Below are positions 1-11,022 of a stretch of DNA of 64,000 nt, one piece after another. Position numbers and translations under genes: made by a program. The stretch comes from Streptomyces justiciae. Lineage in GTDB: Bacteria > Actinomycetota > Actinomycetes > Streptomycetales > Streptomycetaceae. The notes beneath the pieces were generated by a model. It was not told where the DNA came from. It was given only the letters and a program-made list of their open reading frames with translations, and did not search any database. The DNA lies in assembly GCF_015163075.1 (NCBI RefSeq), contig NZ_JADDXU010000021.1, forward strand, positions 1-64,000, given 5' to 3'. How positions within the stretch are numbered: position 1 is the stretch's first letter; each line of letters opens with the position of its first letter.

Positions 1-3000
1 CCGTACCGTCTTCCCGGACGTCGAGGGTGTGCCGTACCAGGAGATCCGTGAGGGCGCCGAAGGCCGCCCCCAGCTCCAGGTCGTCGAGGCCGGCGAGCAG
101 TGGCGGGCGCTCATGCAGGAGGAGGCCGAGCGTGGCTTCGACGTCCGGGGTGATCTGCCGTGGCGGACCACTCTGCTGAAGGTCTCCGACACGGAGTGGG
201 TCCTGCTGCTGGTCGCGCATCACATCGCGACCGACGCCTGGTCGATGGGCGTACTCGCCCGCGACCTTCAGGGCGCCTATCGCGCCCGTCTTGTCGGGGC
301 GGCCCCGGAGTGGGAGCCGCTCCCCGTGCAGTACGCGGATTACGCGCTGTGGCAGCGGGAGGTGCTGGGCGACTTGGACGACGACGGGGCCGGTGCGGGG
401 TCGGCGCAGATCGAGTACTGGCGGGGGGTGCTGGAAGGGGCGCCGCAGGAGACGGTGCTGCCGTTCGACCGGCCGCGTCCGGCGGCGCCGTCGATCCGCA
501 GTGGGTCGGTGCCGGTCGGGGTGGATGCGGAGACGCATGCCCGGCTGACGGAGCTGGCCGCGCAGGGCGGGGCGACGATGTTCATGGTCGTGCATGCCGC
601 GCTGGTGGTGCTGCTGGCCCGGATGGGGGCCGGGGAGGACGTCTGCGTCGGTACGCCGGTCGCGGGCCGGTCCGATGTGCAGCTGGAGGATCTGGCCGGG
701 TTCTTCGTCAACACGCTCGTCCTCCGCTCCGACGCCTCTGGCGACCCCACCTTCGGGGATCTCCTGGCGCGTATCAGGGAGACCGATCTCTCGGCGTACG
801 CGCACCAAGACGTGCCGTTCGAACGGCTCGTCGACGAGCTGGGTGTGGCGCGTTCCGCGGCCCGCAACCCGCTGTTCCAGGTGATGCTGGCGCTTCAGAA
901 CGTGCCGAAGGCGCAGTGGGATCTTCAGGGGCTGGCGGTCGAGGAGATACCGCCCGCGTCCGACCCGGCCGCACGGTTCGACCTGTCGGTGGCGCTGAAC
1001 GAGTTCCACACCGCCGAGGGCGAGCCGGAGGGCATGCGCGGCGGCATCCTGTTCGCGGCCGATCTGTTCGACGAGGCGACGGTCCGTGCGCTGGCCGGGC
1101 GGCTGGAGCGGGTGCTGGAGCAGGTCGCGGCCGATCCGGAGCTGCGGCTGAGTGCCGTGGAGGTGCTGGACGAGGCCGAGCGGACCACGGTCGTGGCGGA
1201 GTGGAACGCCACGGCTCGCGACGCGGACGACGTCACCACGGTCGTGGAACGGTTCCGCGAGTGGGCCGCGCTGACGCCGACGGCGGTGGCACTGCGCACC
1301 CTCGACCGGTCGCTGACGTACGCCGAGGTGGAGGCGCGGTCGGACGCGCTGGCGCGTGGGCTGGTGGCGCGGGGTGTGGGCGCGGAGTCCCGGGTGGGGC
1401 TGTGCCTGCCGCGTGGCGCCGAGATGGTCGTGGCGATGCTGGCGGTGTGGAAGGCCGGTGGGGCGTACGTCCCGCTGGACCCGGAGTATCCCTCCGACCG
1501 GCTGGCCTACATGGTGACCGACAGCGCGGCACAGCTCGTGCTGGTCTCGGACGAGACCGCCGGCCGGCTGTCCGAGGGCATCGCCACCGTCCGCCTCGAT
1601 GAACTCGCGGGCGGTTCCGGTGACTTGCCGGATGTCGGTGCCGGCCAACTGGCCTACGTCATCTATACGTCGGGGTCGACGGGCCGTCCGAAGGGTGTGG
1701 CCGTGGCGCACGGCCCCGTGGCGAACCTGGCCACCGCCATGCGCCCGGTGCTCGGCGTCGAGCCGGGCGTGACGGCGTTGCAGTTCGCGTCGTTCAGCTT
1801 CGACGCCTCGGTCCTGGACGTCGCGGTGACGCTCGCCGCCGGCGGTACGTTGGCCATCGCGTCGGCCGAGGAGCGGCTGGACACCGCTGCGCTCGCCGCC
1901 CTGGTGGAGGCCTGCGGGGTCGAGGTCGCGAGCGTCGTCCCGTCGCTGCTCGGGGTGCTGGAGCCGGAGGCGGTCGCCGGGATCGGCAACTGGGTGCTGG
2001 GTGCCGAGCGGCTGGAGGCCGGTCTGGCCGCCAAGTGGCGGGCGCGGTCCAGGGTGTGGAACACCTACGGTCCGACCGAGGCGACCGTCATCACCACGGC
2101 GACGTTGCTGCCGAAGGGCCTCACCGCCGAGGACGCGCCGCCGCCCATCGGGCGCCCCCTGGAGAACGTCCGGACCCATGTCCTGGACGCCTATCTGCGG
2201 CCGGTGCCGGTAGGGGTGCCCGGCGAGCTGTACATCGCCGGTGACGGACTGGCCCGCGGTTACATCGGACGCCCGGACCTGACGGCGGAGCGGTTCGTGG
2301 CCTGCCCGTTCGACGCGGACGGTGGCCGGATGTACCGCACGGGTGACCTGGCCCGCTGGATGGCGGACGGGCGACTGGAGTTCGTGGGCCGTGCCGACGA
2401 GCAGGTGAAGATCCGTGGCTTCCGGGTCGAACTCGGGGAGGTGGAGGCCGCGTTGGCCGCCCACCCGGAGGTGAAGACGGCCATCGCGGTCGTACGCGAC
2501 GAACGGCTGATCGGCTACGTACTGCCGGTCGCCGGGCGGGAGCCGCGGGCGGACGCGGTACGGGAGTTCGCCGCCGGCCGGCTGCCGGACTACATGGTGC
2601 CGTCCGCCATCGTGCTGCTCGACGCCCTGCCGCTGACCGTCAACGGCAAGATCGACCGTGCCGCGCTGCCCGAGCCCGAGCGCGCGGCGGACGGTGGCCG
2701 TGCCCCGTCGACCCCGACCGAGGAGGCGCTGGCCGCCCTGTTCGCCGAGGTGCTGGACCTGGAGCAGGTCGGCGCCGAGGAGAGCTTCTTCGAACTCGGT
2801 GGTGATTCGCTGAAGGTGATGCGGCTGATCGCCCGTGTCCGCTCGGTGCTGGAGGCGTCGGTCGGGGTCCGTGAGGTGTTCGCCGAGCCGACCGTGGCCG
2901 GTGTCGCGCGGCTCGTCGACACGGCGGGGGCGTCGGCGGGCGTGGTGCTGGCGCGCCGGGAGCGCCCCGAGCGCGTCCCCCTGTCCTTCGCCCAGCAGCG

Positions 3001-5830
3001 GATGTGGTTCCTCAACCGCATCGACGAGACCGGGGCGTCCGCCTACAACCTCCCCTTCGCGCTGCGCCTGTCCGGCACCGTCGACACCGAGGCCCTCCAG
3101 GCGGCGCTCTGGGACATCGCCGACCGGCACGACAGTCTGCGGACGGTCTTCCCGGACGTGGAGGGAGTGCCGTACCAGGAGATCCGCGTGGGCGCCGAGG
3201 GGCGTCCGCGACTCCAGGTCATCGAGGCCGGCGAGCGGTGGCACGACCTCATGCAGGAGGAGATCGGGCGCGGCTTCGACGTGCGGGTCGATCTGCCGTG
3301 GCGGGCCTCCCTGTTGAGGATCTCGGAGACGGAGTGGGGCCTGCTGCTGGTGGCCCACCACATCGCCTCCGACGGCTGGTCGATGGGGGTGCTGGCGAAC
3401 GACCTCCAGAACGCCTATCGCGCCCGTCTGTCGGGTGCCGAACCGGGATGGGAGCCGCTTCCCGTCCAGTACGCCGACTACGCGCTGTGGCAGCGCGAGG
3501 TGCTCGGCGAGCTGGACGACCCGGAGAGCCCCGGCGCTGGGCAGATCGCTTACTGGCGGCGGGTGTTGGAGGGGGCGCCGCAGGAGACGGCGCTGCCGTT
3601 CGACCGGCCGCGTCCGGCGATGCCGTCGTTCCGCAGCGGTCAGGTGCCGGTGCGGGTGGACGCGGAGACGCATGCCCGGCTCACGGAGTTGGCCGCGCAG
3701 GGCGGCGCGACGATGTTCATGGTCGTGCATGCCGCGCTGGTGGTGCTGCTGGCCCGGATGGGTGCGGGGGAGGACGTCTGCGTCGGTACGCCGGTCGCCG
3801 GGCGTTCGGATGTGCAGCTGGAGGGGCTGGCCGGGTTCTTCGTCAACACGCTCGTTCTCCGCTCCGACGCCTCCGGTGACCCCACCTTCGGTGACCTGCT
3901 GGCCCGTATCAGGGAGACCGACCTCTCGGCGTATGCCTACCAGGACGTGCCGTTCGACAAGCTCGTGGACGAGCTGAACCCGACCCGGTCGGGGGCCCGC
4001 AGCCCGCTGTTCCAGGTGATGCTGGCGCTCCAGAACGTGCCCGAGGCGCAGTGGGACCTCGAAGGGCTGGCGGTCGAGCAGATCCCGCCGGCGGAGGACC
4101 CCGCGGCCCGCTTCGACCTCTCCTTCTCACTGGGGGAGCGGTGGTCCGAGCAGGGAGTCCCGGCCGGCATGGGCGGCGGCATCCTGTACGCGGCCGACCT
4201 GTTCGACGAGGCGACGGTCCGTGCGCTGGCCGGACGGCTGGAGCGGGTCCTGGAGCAGGTCGCGGCCGATCCGGAGCTGCGGCTGAGCGCCGTGGAGGTG
4301 CTGGACGCCTCCGAGCGGGCTGCGGTCGTCGACGGCTGGAACGCCTCCGACCAGCAGGTGGACACGTCAACCGTGCTGGAGCGGTTCCGTGCCCGTGCGG
4401 CCGGCGCGCCGGAGGCGGTCGCGGTGTGGTCCGAGGGTCGGGGGCTGTCGTACGCCGACCTGGACGCGCGGTCGGACGCGCTGGCGCGTGGGTTGGTGGG
4501 GCGCGGTGTGGGCCGGGAGTCCCGGGTGGGGCTGTGCCTGCCACGCGGTGCCGAGATGGTCGTGGCGATCCTGGCGGTGTGGAAGGCCGGTGGTGCGTAC
4601 GTCCCGCTGGATCCCGAATACCCGTCCGAGCGGCTGGTGTTCATGGCCGCGGACAGTGACGCCGAGCTGGTGCTGGTGACGGCCGAGACCGCCGACCGCC
4701 TGTCCGCCGAGGTCGACACCGTCCTGCTCGACGAGTTGGGCAGTGACGTCGGTGTACTGCCGGAGGTCGGCTCCGATCAACTGGCTTACGTCATCTATAC
4801 GTCGGGGTCGACCGGGCGTCCGAAGGGCGTGGCCGTGGCACACGCCTCCGTGGCCAACCTGGCGTCGGTGATGCGGCCGGTTCTCGGGGTCGAACCGGGC
4901 GTCACAGCCTTGCAGTTCGCGTCGTTCAGCTTCGACGCGGCGGTGCTGGACGTGGCGGTCACTCTCGCTGCGGGCGGCACGTTGGCGATCGCCTCGTCCG
5001 ACGAACGACTGGACGCGGCGGCGCTTGCGCGCATGATCGAGGCGGCCGGCGTCGGGGTGGCGAGTGTGGTGCCCTCCCTCCTCGGCGCGCTGGAGCCGGA
5101 GATGGTCTCCGGGATCGGGAACTGGGTGCTGGGCGCGGAGCGCCTGGAGGCCGGTCTGGCGGCCAAGTGGCGTGAGGGCGCCCGGGTTTGGAACACCTAT
5201 GGCCCCACCGAGGCGACCGTCATCACCACCGCCGTCCTCCTGGACGAGGGCATCACGGGCGAGGACGCCCCGCCCGCCATCGGCCGACCGCTCGGAAACG
5301 TCCGTACTTACGTCCTCGACGCCTCTCTCCGCCCCGTCCCCGTAGGGGTGACGGGTGAGCTGTACATCGCCGGTGACGGTCTGGCCCGCGGCTACGTCAA
5401 CCGCCCCGACCTGACCGCCGAGCGCTTCGTGGCCTGCCCCTTCGGTGACGGTGGCCGGATGTACCGCTCCGGTGACCTGGCCCGCTGGACAAGTGAAGGA
5501 CAGCTGGCCTTCGTCGGCCGTGCCGACGAGCAGGTCAAGATCCGTGGCTTCCGGGTCGAACTCGGGGAGGTGGAGGCCGCGTTGGCGGCCCACCCGGACG
5601 TGAAGACGGCCATAGCGGTCGTACGGGAGGACCGCCCGGGCCAGCCGCGCATCGTCGCGTACGTCCTTCCGGGCGACTCCGGGGCCGCGGACCTTGAGGC
5701 CGGGAGTCTGCGGGAGTTCGCGGCGACGCGGCTCCCGGACTACATGGTCCCCTCGGCCGTGGTCGTCCTCGACGCGCTGCCGCTGACGGTCAACGGCAAG
5801 GTCGACCGGGCCGCGCTGCCCGTCCCCGAT
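1..5830 (+). repeat. Tandemly duplicated C-A module within the NRPS gene
   Basis: The C-A part of module 1 and of module 2 are near copies. The sequence around base 29 recurs at 3167 (offset 3138 bp), and the A3 motif region near 1649 recurs at 4781 (offset 3132 bp). The protein is almost identical through both C and A domains. The carrier domains (LGGDSLKVM versus LGGNSALAM) are clearly different, so the homogenised block stops before the T domains. Assembly of this region from short reads could be error-prone. Confidence 0.85.
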
Positions 5831-8800
5831 CCGGAGAGCGACGGCTCGGGTCTCCTGCCCCGGAACGGGACCGAGGCGCTGCTGTGCACCCTGTTCGCCG
5901 GGGTGCTGGGCGTCGACCGGGTGGCCGCCGACGGCAACTTCTTCGATCTGGGCGGCAATTCGGCGCTGGCGATGCACCTCGCGGGCCGGGTCCGGTCGGA
6001 GATCGGGGCGGAGCTGAACCTGAAGCAGTTCTTCGGTGATCCGACGCCGATCGGCGCGGCACGCATCCTGGGCACCAAGTCGCGTCCCTCGCTGCTGCCG
6101 GTCGACCATGAGGGGGGCGAGGCGCCGGCGACGGCCGGGCAGCGGTTCGTCTGGCGGCGGGCCGCGGCCGATCCGGGTACGCGGGCCCTCCAGTCGTCGG
6201 TCGCCCTGCGGCTGCGCGGGGAACTCGACCGGGACGCGCTGCGGGCGGCGCTGGCGGATGTGGCCGCACGGCACGCCATCCTGCGGACGGTCTTCGCCGA
6301 GACCCCGGACGAGGGACTGGTCCAGCGGATTCTGGACGCCGGCGATCCCGCGGCCCGACCGGAGCTCCCGGTCGTCACGGCGGCCGAGCGGGAACTTCCC
6401 GCCGTACTGGCCGCCGGGGCCGCCCGCCGGTTCGACCTCGCGAGCGAAACCCCCTGGGCCGCCACGCTGTTCGAGCTCTCCGACACCGACCATGTCCTGC
6501 TCCTCGTACTGCACCGGATCGGTGGCGACGACGCGTCCCGCGACGCTCTCGTGCGCGATGTCTCCGTGGCGTACGGCGCGCGCTGGGAGGGCCGGGCCCC
6601 GGAGCGGGCGCCCCTGCCGCTCCAGTTCGCCGACTACGCGGTCTGGGAGAGCCGGCTGCTCGCGGACGCGGACGCGGAGACGGCGGAGAGCGTGGCCGGT
6701 GATCAGCTCGCGTACTGGAAGGAGGTGCTGGCGGACGCGCCGTCCGCGATCACGCTTCCCGTGGACCGGCCGCGGTCCGCGCGGCTCAGCCGGCGGACCG
6801 GCGCGGTGCCGCTGCGGGTACCCGCCCCGGTGCACGTCCAGCTGACGGAGACGGCCCAGTCGCTCGGCGTGACCTCGGTCGCCGTGGTGCACGCCGGGCT
6901 GGCGATGCTGCTCGCCCGGATGGGCGCCGGCACCGATCTGGTGCTCGGCGCGGTGGCGCCGCGGCCGACCGGCGAGGGTGAACTCGAGGCGGTCATGGGC
7001 CCGTTCGCCGGGTTGCTGCCGCTGCGCACCGATGTCTCGGGCGACCCGACGTTCCGGGAGATGCTCGGCCGGGTCCGGGAGACCACCGAGGAGGCGGAGC
7101 GGTCCCGGGACGTGCCGTTCGCGCGGATCGCCGAGGCCCTGGGCGTCGCGGACACGGCACCGGGTGACCCGCATCCGCTCGTCCAGGTCGTCCTGGACGT
7201 CCGGGACGACACCGCGGCGAAGTGGGACGTCCCGGCGGTCCCGGGGCTGGACGCCTCGCTCGTCGGCCTCGGCACCCCGGCGTCCGCGTTCGATCTGACG
7301 GTACGGCTGACCGACCGGCACCGGGACGACGGCGGGCCCGACGGCCTCGACGGCAGCCTGGACTACGCCGAGGAACTGTTCGACCGGGCCACCGCCGCCG
7401 CTCTCGTACGGCGTCTGCTGCGGCTCCTCGGACAGGTGGCGACCGAGCCCGAACTGCGGCTGAGCCAGCTCGACATCCTGCTCGGCGAGTCGGAGCGGCG
7501 GCAGCTGACCGAGGACTGGAACCGCGGCGCGGCCAGGGTCCCGGACGGCACCGTGCTCCCGGCGCTCGCCGAAGCCGCGGTACGCGAGCCGGGCGCGCCG
7601 GCCGTCCAGGACCGGCACGGCTCCCTCAGCCGCCGCGCCCTGGACCGGGCCGCCGCGTGGCTCGCCGCGGGGCTGGACCGGCGCGGGGTGGGCGCGGGCG
7701 ACACCGTGGTGGTGGCGGTACGGCCCGGCACCGACTGGGCGGTCGCCGTGCTCGGCGTGCTCCGGTCGGGCGCCATGTGCCTGATCGCCGACCCCGACGC
7801 CCCCGAGGGTCCGTTGTCGGCGGCGGCCGGACTGGGCTGCGTACGGCCGGCCGCGCTCGTCGTGGCGTCGGGGACGGGGGAGAAGGACTCCGTGGCGACG
7901 GTGCCCGTGCTGCGGGTGGCGGACGCGATCCGGGCCGCGGGCAGGCGGCTGCGCCGTCCCGCCGTACTCCCGGACCCGCTGCCGTCCCAGCCGGCCGTAC
8001 TGCTCCCCGCGGAGGCGCCGGACGGCACGCTCGTGGGCGAGCTGGTGGACCACCGGTCCCTGCTCGGCCGGGTGATCGACCGTCAGGCGGCCTCCCCGTC
8101 GTCCGAGTCGGCCGCCGCCACGCTCCACCTGGACGCGGCCGCGCCGGTCACCGACCTGCTCGTCGGACTGCTGGCCGCGCTGAGCGGGGGGCGTACCGCT
8201 GCTGTGGAGACCGGCGCGCAGGGTGAGGGTCGTACCGCCGCTGTGGAGACCGCCGCATCGAGCGACGGCCCTACCGCCCCTGCCGGGGCCACCGCCTCGG
8301 GTACGGGCTCCAGCCCGATCGCCGCCCTCTCCCTCCCCCGCACCGCCCGCGCCTACGTCCTCGACGAGTGGCTCCGGCCGGTACCGGTCGGGGTGGCCGG
8401 TGACCTGTACGTCGCGGGGCCGTCGCTGGCCCGTGCCTACGCCGGGGCCCCCGCCCGCACCGCGGGCAGCCTCGTCGCCGATCCCTTCGGGCGCGGCGGT
8501 GATCTGATGCTGCGTACCGGGCGGCGTGCCGCGTGGACCTCGGACGGGCTGGTGCAGCCGCGTGCCGCGCTGGACGGCGCGGCCGGGCTGACGGCGCCGC
8601 GGCGGGCCGGGCGGCGGCGTGACGACCTCGACGCGCTGCTGGCGTTGCAGAGCGGCGGGTCCCGGACGCCGCTGTTCTGCCTGCACCACAGCACCGGGCT
8701 GGCCTGGTCCTACGCCGCGCTGCTGCGCCACCTGCCGCAGGATCTGCCGGTCTACGGCCTCCAGACGCCCGGGTTCACCGACCGCAGGGCGATGCCGGGC

Positions 8801-9445
8801 AGCGTGCCGGAGCTGGTGGCCGACTACGTCGAGCGGATCCGCTCGGTGCAGCCCGAAGGGCCGTACCAGCTGCTCGGCTGGTCCTTCGGCGCGGTGCTGG
8901 CCCAGGCCATCGCCGCGGAGCTGGAGGAGCGGGGCGAGGAGGTCACGCTGCTGGCGCTGCTGGACGGCTTCCCCGGCGGACACCACCGCAGGGACGAGGA
9001 CGGGCCGCGCCAGGAAGGCGACGACGGCGACGCCGCCGGTGTGGACGGGACGCGCGTCCGGATCGACGGCGCCGCGGACCAGGAGGGGCGGGCCCTGCTC
9101 GACGGGCCCGGGGCGATGAGCCCGCCGGCCGACTCGTTCACGGTGAACGTGGAGGAGACGAAGGAGCACATGATCCGGCTGGCGCAGGGCCACACACCCC
9201 GGCGCTTCGGCGGTGGCGCGCTGCTGTTCCTGGCCACCGAGGGCGATCTGGCCCAGCTGTCGCTCGCGGCGGCGCGCTCCACCTGGGAGCAGTACATCGC
9301 CGAGCCCATCGAGGGGTTCGAGATCGCCGCCGACCACGTCGGGATGCTCCGCGGCACGCACGCCGAGACCATCGGCCGGGAGGTCGCCCGACGCCTGGTG
9401 GCACCGGAATCCACGTCAGACCACAAGCCCGTGTCAGAAAGGTAG
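1..9445 (+). CDS. Non-ribosomal peptide synthetase, C-terminal part (C-A-T-C-A-T-X-relic A-TE), 5' end outside window
   Basis: The reading frame is open from base 2, so the gene starts upstream. Domains by base position: partial C (to about 1200, HHxxxDA at 218-238); A1 (about 1230-2690, motifs [31 protein letters not shown]); T1 (LGGDS at 2795-2809); C2 (HHIASDG near 3355-3376); A2 (about 4370-5830); T2 (LGGNS at 5948-5962); a third condensation-like domain (about 6115-7510) with HRIGGDD at 6512-6532; a decayed A-like stretch (about 7540-8610); and a thioesterase (about 8620-9400, GWSFG at 8876-8890). HRxxxDD is the change I know from glycopeptide X domains, which recruit P450s and do not condense. 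No carrier protein follows it, so the peptide should reach the thioesterase from T2. The P450 gene starts 7 bp after the stop. Family certain; X-domain assignment likely; amino acids loaded unknown. Confidence 0.95.
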   Translation, partial: RTVFPDVEGVPYQEIREGAEGRPQLQVVEAGEQWRALMQEEAERGFDVRGDLPWRTTLLKVSDTEWVLLLVAHHIATDAWSMGVLARDLQGAYRARLVGAAPEWEPLPVQYADYALWQREVLGDLDDDGAGAGSAQIEYWRGVLEGAPQETVLPFDRPRPAAPSIRSGSVPVGVDAETHARLTELAAQGGATMFMVVHAALVVLLARMGAGEDVCVGTPVAGRSDVQLEDLAGFFVNTLVLRSDASGDPTFGDLLARIRETDLSAYAHQDVPFERLVDELGVARSAARNPLFQVMLALQNVPKAQWDLQGLAVEEIPPASDPAARFDLSVALNEFHTAEGEPEGMRGGILFAADLFDEATVRALAGRLERVLEQVAADPELRLSAVEVLDEAERTTVVAEWNATARDADDVTTVVERFREWAALTPTAVALRTLDRSLTYAEVEARSDALARGLVARGVGAESRVGLCLPRGAEMVVAMLAVWKAGGAYVPLDPEYPSDRLAYMVTDSAAQLVLVSDETAGRLSEGIATVRLDELAGGSGDLPDVGAGQLAYVIYTSGSTGRPKGVAVAHGPVANLATAMRPVLGVEPGVTALQFASFSFDASVLDVAVTLAAGGTLAIASAEERLDTAALAALVEACGVEVASVVPSLLGVLEPEAVAGIGNWVLGAERLEAGLAAKWRARSRVWNTYGPTEATVITTATLLPKGLTAEDAPPPIGRPLENVRTHVLDAYLRPVPVGVPGELYIAGDGLARGYIGRPDLTAERFVACPFDADGGRMYRTGDLARWMADGRLEFVGRADEQVKIRGFRVELGEVEAALAAHPEVKTAIAVVRDERLIGYVLPVAGREPRADAVREFAAGRLPDYMVPSAIVLLDALPLTVNGKIDRAALPEPERAADGGRAPSTPTEEALAALFAEVLDLEQVGAEESFFELGGDSLKVMRLIARVRSVLEASVGVREVFAEPTVAGVARLVDTAGASAGVVLARRERPERVPLSFAQQRMWFLNRIDETGASAYNLPFALRLSGTVDTEALQAALWDIADRHDSLRTVFPDVEGVPYQEIRVGAEGRPRLQVIEAGERWHDLMQEEIGRGFDVRVDLPWRASLLRISETEWGLLLVAHHIASDGWSMGVLANDLQNAYRARLSGAEPGWEPLPVQYADYALWQREVLGELDDPESPGAGQIAYWRRVLEGAPQETALPFDRPRPAMPSFRSGQVPVRVDAETHARLTELAAQGGATMFMVVHAALVVLLARMGAGEDVCVGTPVAGRSDVQLEGLAGFFVNTLVLRSDASGDPTFGDLLARIRETDLSAYAYQDVPFDKLVDELNPTRSGARSPLFQVMLALQNVPEAQWDLEGLAVEQIPPAEDPAARFDLSFSLGERWSEQGVPAGMGGGILYAADLFDEATVRALAGRLERVLEQVAADPELRLSAVEVLDASERAAVVDGWNASDQQVDTSTVLERFRARAAGAPEAVAVWSEGRGLSYADLDARSDALARGLVGRGVGRESRVGLCLPRGAEMVVAILAVWKAGGAYVPLDPEYPSERLVFMAADSDAELVLVTAETADRLSAEVDTVLLDELGSDVGVLPEVGSDQLAYVIYTSGSTGRPKGVAVAHASVANLASVMRPVLGVEPGVTALQFASFSFDAAVLDVAVTLAAGGTLAIASSDERLDAAALARMIEAAGVGVASVVPSLLGALEPEMVSGIGNWVLGAERLEAGLAAKWREGARVWNTYGPTEATVITTAVLLDEGITGEDAPPAIGRPLGNVRTYVLDASLRPVPVGVTGELYIAGDGLARGYVNRPDLTAERFVACPFGDGGRMYRSGDLARWTSEGQLAFVGRADEQVKIRGFRVELGEVEAALAAHPDVKTAIAVVREDRPGQPRIVAYVLPGDSGAADLEAGSLREFAATRLPDYMVPSAVVVLDALPLTVNGKVDRAALPVPDPESDGSGLLPRNGTEALLCTLFAGVLGVDRVAADGNFFDLGGNSALAMHLAGRVRSEIGAELNLKQFFGDPTPIGAARILGTKSRPSLLPVDHEGGEAPATAGQRFVWRRAAADPGTRALQSSVALRLRGELDRDALRAALADVAARHAILRTVFAETPDEGLVQRILDAGDPAARPELPVVTAAERELPAVLAAGAARRFDLASETPWAATLFELSDTDHVLLLVLHRIGGDDASRDALVRDVSVAYGARWEGRAPERAPLPLQFADYAVWESRLLADADAETAESVAGDQLAYWKEVLADAPSAITLPVDRPRSARLSRRTGAVPLRVPAPVHVQLTETAQSLGVTSVAVVHAGLAMLLARMGAGTDLVLGAVAPRPTGEGELEAVMGPFAGLLPLRTDVSGDPTFREMLGRVRETTEEAERSRDVPFARIAEALGVADTAPGDPHPLVQVVLDVRDDTAAKWDVPAVPGLDASLVGLGTPASAFDLTVRLTDRHRDDGGPDGLDGSLDYAEELFDRATAAALVRRLLRLLGQVATEPELRLSQLDILLGESERRQLTEDWNRGAARVPDGTVLPALAEAAVREPGAPAVQDRHGSLSRRALDRAAAWLAAGLDRRGVGAGDTVVVAVRPGTDWAVAVLGVLRSGAMCLIADPDAPEGPLSAAAGLGCVRPAALVVASGTGEKDSVATVPVLRVADAIRAAGRRLRRPAVLPDPLPSQPAVLLPAEAPDGTLVGELVDHRSLLGRVIDRQAASPSSESAAATLHLDAAAPVTDLLVGLLAALSGGRTAAVETGAQGEGRTAAVETAASSDGPTAPAGATASGTGSSPIAALSLPRTARAYVLDEWLRPVPVGVAGDLYVAGPSLARAYAGAPARTAGSLVADPFGRGGDLMLRTGRRAAWTSDGLVQPRAALDGAAGLTAPRRAGRRRDDLDALLALQSGGSRTPLFCLHHSTGLAWSYAALLRHLPQDLPVYGLQTPGFTDRRAMPGSVPELVADYVERIRSVQPEGPYQLLGWSFGAVLAQAIAAELEERGEEVTLLALLDGFPGGHHRRDEDGPRQEGDDGDAAGVDGTRVRIDGAADQEGRALLDGPGAMSPPADSFTVNVEETKEHMIRLAQGHTPRRFGGGALLFLATEGDLAQLSLAAARSTWEQYIAEPIEGFEIAADHVGMLRGTHAETIGREVARRLVAPESTSDHKPVSER
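8192..8300 (+). repeat. Three imperfect 39-bp tandem repeats inside the relic adenylation region
   Basis: Units begin near 8192, 8231 and 8270 and encode 13-residue repeats of the type GRTAAVET followed by five variable residues; the third unit is more diverged. They sit where the A4-A5 substrate-binding core of a normal adenylation domain has been lost. Confidence 0.75.
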
Positions 9446-9452
9446 GACTCGC

Positions 9453-10622
9453 ATGACGCAGTCGTTCGAGCTTCCGGTCGACAAGCGCCGGAACGTCCTG
9501 GACCCGGTGCCGGAGCTCCTGGAACTCAACGCGCGGGCGCCGCTGTTCCGGCCCCCCGGCGGGATGCCCCACTGGATCGTGACCGATCGTGAGGTGGTGC
9601 GGCAGATCCTCGCCGACGCCGAGCGGTTCTCCAGCATGCCGCCGCCCGAGCCGGACGGCCGCAAGCCCGATCCGCACCCGGGGAGCCTGCTCCAGACCGA
9701 CGGGGCCGAGCACAGCCGGCTGCGGCGGCTGGTGGCGCCGATGTTCACGGTGCGGCAGATGAAGGCGCTGGAGCCGATGATGGCGCGGATCGTGGACCAG
9801 CGGCTGGAGGTGCTGGAGCGGGCCGGCCGCCCCGCTGACCTGATGCGGTACTTCGCCCGGCCGGTGTCGGGCCTGATCCTCGCCGAGCTGATCGGCCTGC
9901 CCCGCGACGACCTGTCGGAGCTGTCCCGGCTCGGTGACCACCGGGCGTCCGGGCACAGCCCCCGGCGCCATCCGGCGACGTCGGAGTACGTGGGGCACTT
10001 CCGGAAACTGGCCGCCGCCCAGCGCCGCGATCCGGGCGAGGGCCTGGCCGGGATGCTGATCCGCGAGCACGGCGACGCGGTGTCGGACGAGGAGGTGGCC
10101 GGCATCTGCGAGAGCGTCGCCAACGGCTCGATCGAGAACACCGCGGAGACCATCGGCCTGGGGGTGCTGGCGCTGCTGTGTCATCCCGACCAGCTGGCCC
10201 TGCTGCGCGAGCGGCCGGAGCTGATGGACCGGGCGGTGGAGGAGCTGCTGCGCTATGTGTCGGTGGTGGCGTCCGTGTCGCCGCGGACCGCGCTGGTGGA
10301 CGTGGAGATCGGCGGGGAGCTGATCAAGGCCGGCGAGGTCGTGTCGTGCTCGGTGTTCGCCGCGAACCGCTGCCCGTACGGCGGCGACGACGGCACCGCG
10401 GACCGTCTGGACGTCGCCCGGGAGCCCGGCAACCACCTGGCGCTGGGCTTCGGCGTGCACTTCTGCCTCGGTGCGGCGCTGGCGCGGCTCCAGCTGCGGA
10501 TCGCGCTGACGGGGCTGCTGGAGCGTTTCCCCGGCCTGCGGCTGGGCACCGGGGTGGAGGAGCTGCGGTTCCGGTCGCTGGCGCCGCAGTTCGGCGTCGA
10601 GACGCTGCCGGTCCTGTGGTGA
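9453..10622 (+). CDS. Cytochrome P450 (candidate peptide-tailoring or cross-linking oxygenase)
   Basis: A 389-residue soluble bacterial P450 of usual length. ExxR is at E264-R267. The haem-binding loop is LGFGVHFCLG with Cys338 as iron ligand; the usual first Phe is Leu. In the I helix the normal A-G-x-E-T motif reads G-S-I-E-N, so the acid is E228 and the conserved Thr is replaced by N229. The start is the ATG 10 bp after a GGTAGGA ribosome site. The gene lies 7 bp after the NRPS stop and 5 bp before a ferredoxin gene, so all three are probably one transcript. Next to an X-domain NRPS the likely substrate is the carrier-bound peptide, and aromatic cross-linking in the manner of Oxy enzymes is the leading guess. 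Beta-hydroxylation of an aminoacyl thioester is an alternative. Confidence 0.93.
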   Translation: MTQSFELPVDKRRNVLDPVPELLELNARAPLFRPPGGMPHWIVTDREVVRQILADAERFSSMPPPEPDGRKPDPHPGSLLQTDGAEHSRLRRLVAPMFTVRQMKALEPMMARIVDQRLEVLERAGRPADLMRYFARPVSGLILAELIGLPRDDLSELSRLGDHRASGHSPRRHPATSEYVGHFRKLAAAQRRDPGEGLAGMLIREHGDAVSDEEVAGICESVANGSIENTAETIGLGVLALLCHPDQLALLRERPELMDRAVEELLRYVSVVASVSPRTALVDVEIGGELIKAGEVVSCSVFAANRCPYGGDDGTADRLDVAREPGNHLALGFGVHFCLGAALARLQLRIALTGLLERFPGLRLGTGVEELRFRSLAPQFGVETLPVLW

Positions 10623-10627
10623 GGCCG

Positions 10628-10960
10628 GTGGCGGACACGGCACACCCGGCACACACGGCGGATACGGCGGATACCGCGGATACGGCAGATACGGCGGGCA
10701 CCGCGGGTACCGCGGACACGGCCCGGGTGGGCATCCGGGTCGACCGGGACAGCTGTGTGGGCTCGGGCGCCTGCGCGCTGTTCGAGCCGGAGTTCTTCGA
10801 CCAGTCGGAGGAGGACGGCCTGGTCGTGCTCCGGGCGCGGGAGGCGGGCGCTGAGGCGCTGCCCGCGTTGCGCCGGGCCGCGTCCCGCTGTCCCGCTCGC
10901 GCCATCACGCTGGTGCCGTCCGACGGACAGGGAAGTGCCGGGTGGGACCGGTCTGACTGA
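10628..10960 (+). CDS. 3Fe-4S type ferredoxin, likely electron donor of the adjacent P450
   Basis: A 110-residue protein. Its last ~75 residues form a small single-cluster ferredoxin with C43-x5-C49 (CVGSGAC) and a third cysteine C88 in RCPARAI, the spacing of P450-partner 3Fe-4S ferredoxins. The first ~35 residues are an unusual Thr-Ala-Asp repeat from a 9-bp DNA repeat and are probably disordered. The GTG start lies 5 bp after the P450 stop, so translation is probably coupled. A ferredoxin reductase is not seen in the window and would come from elsewhere in the genome. A downstream start just before the ferredoxin fold is possible but lacks a good ribosome site. Confidence 0.9.
   Translation: MADTAHPAHTADTADTADTADTAGTAGTADTARVGIRVDRDSCVGSGACALFEPEFFDQSEEDGLVVLRAREAGAEALPALRRAASRCPARAITLVPSDGQGSAGWDRSD
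10634..10722 (+). repeat. 9-bp minisatellite encoding Thr-Ala-Asp repeats
   Basis: About eight imperfect copies of a nonamer close to ACGGCGGAT occur in a row at the start of the ferredoxin gene. They keep frame and encode TAD units with TAG variants. Such arrays vary in copy number by slippage, so length differences between strains are expected. Confidence 0.85.
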
Positions 10961-10969
10961 ACGGCCCCG

Positions 10970-11009
10970 CGGGGCGCCCGTTGCAACCCTGGTGTGACCG
11001 GGCGCCCCG
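10970..11009. promoter_or_regulatory. Perfect 11-bp inverted repeat between the ferredoxin and lipoprotein genes
   Basis: Arms at 10970-10980 and 10999-11009 are exact reverse complements (CGGGGCGCCCG) around an 18-base loop that starts with the small palindrome GTTGCAAC. There is no T-run after it, and it lies only 13 bp before the lipoprotein ATG. It could be an operator for the export operon, a leader hairpin, or a weak terminator of the NRPS-P450-ferredoxin transcript. Confidence 0.6.
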
Positions 11010-11022
11010 TAGAACTTCTGGT

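Noticed and set aside
1230-5830. Assigning both A domains to Dpg because the Dpg genes are present
   Set aside because: The hand-read code D-A-L-S-V-G-T-V-I-K does not match the Dpg code I remember, so no residue is assigned.
4367-9361. A 1664-codon open frame on the minus strand opposite the NRPS
   Set aside because: Long antisense frames are a by-product of high third-position GC. It has no family motifs, while the plus strand has intact NRPS domains.
1-9445. Standard vancomycin- or teicoplanin-type terminal NRPS
   Set aside because: Modules 6 and 7 of those lines load different residues and X joins the thioesterase directly. Here the two codes are identical and an A relic intervenes.
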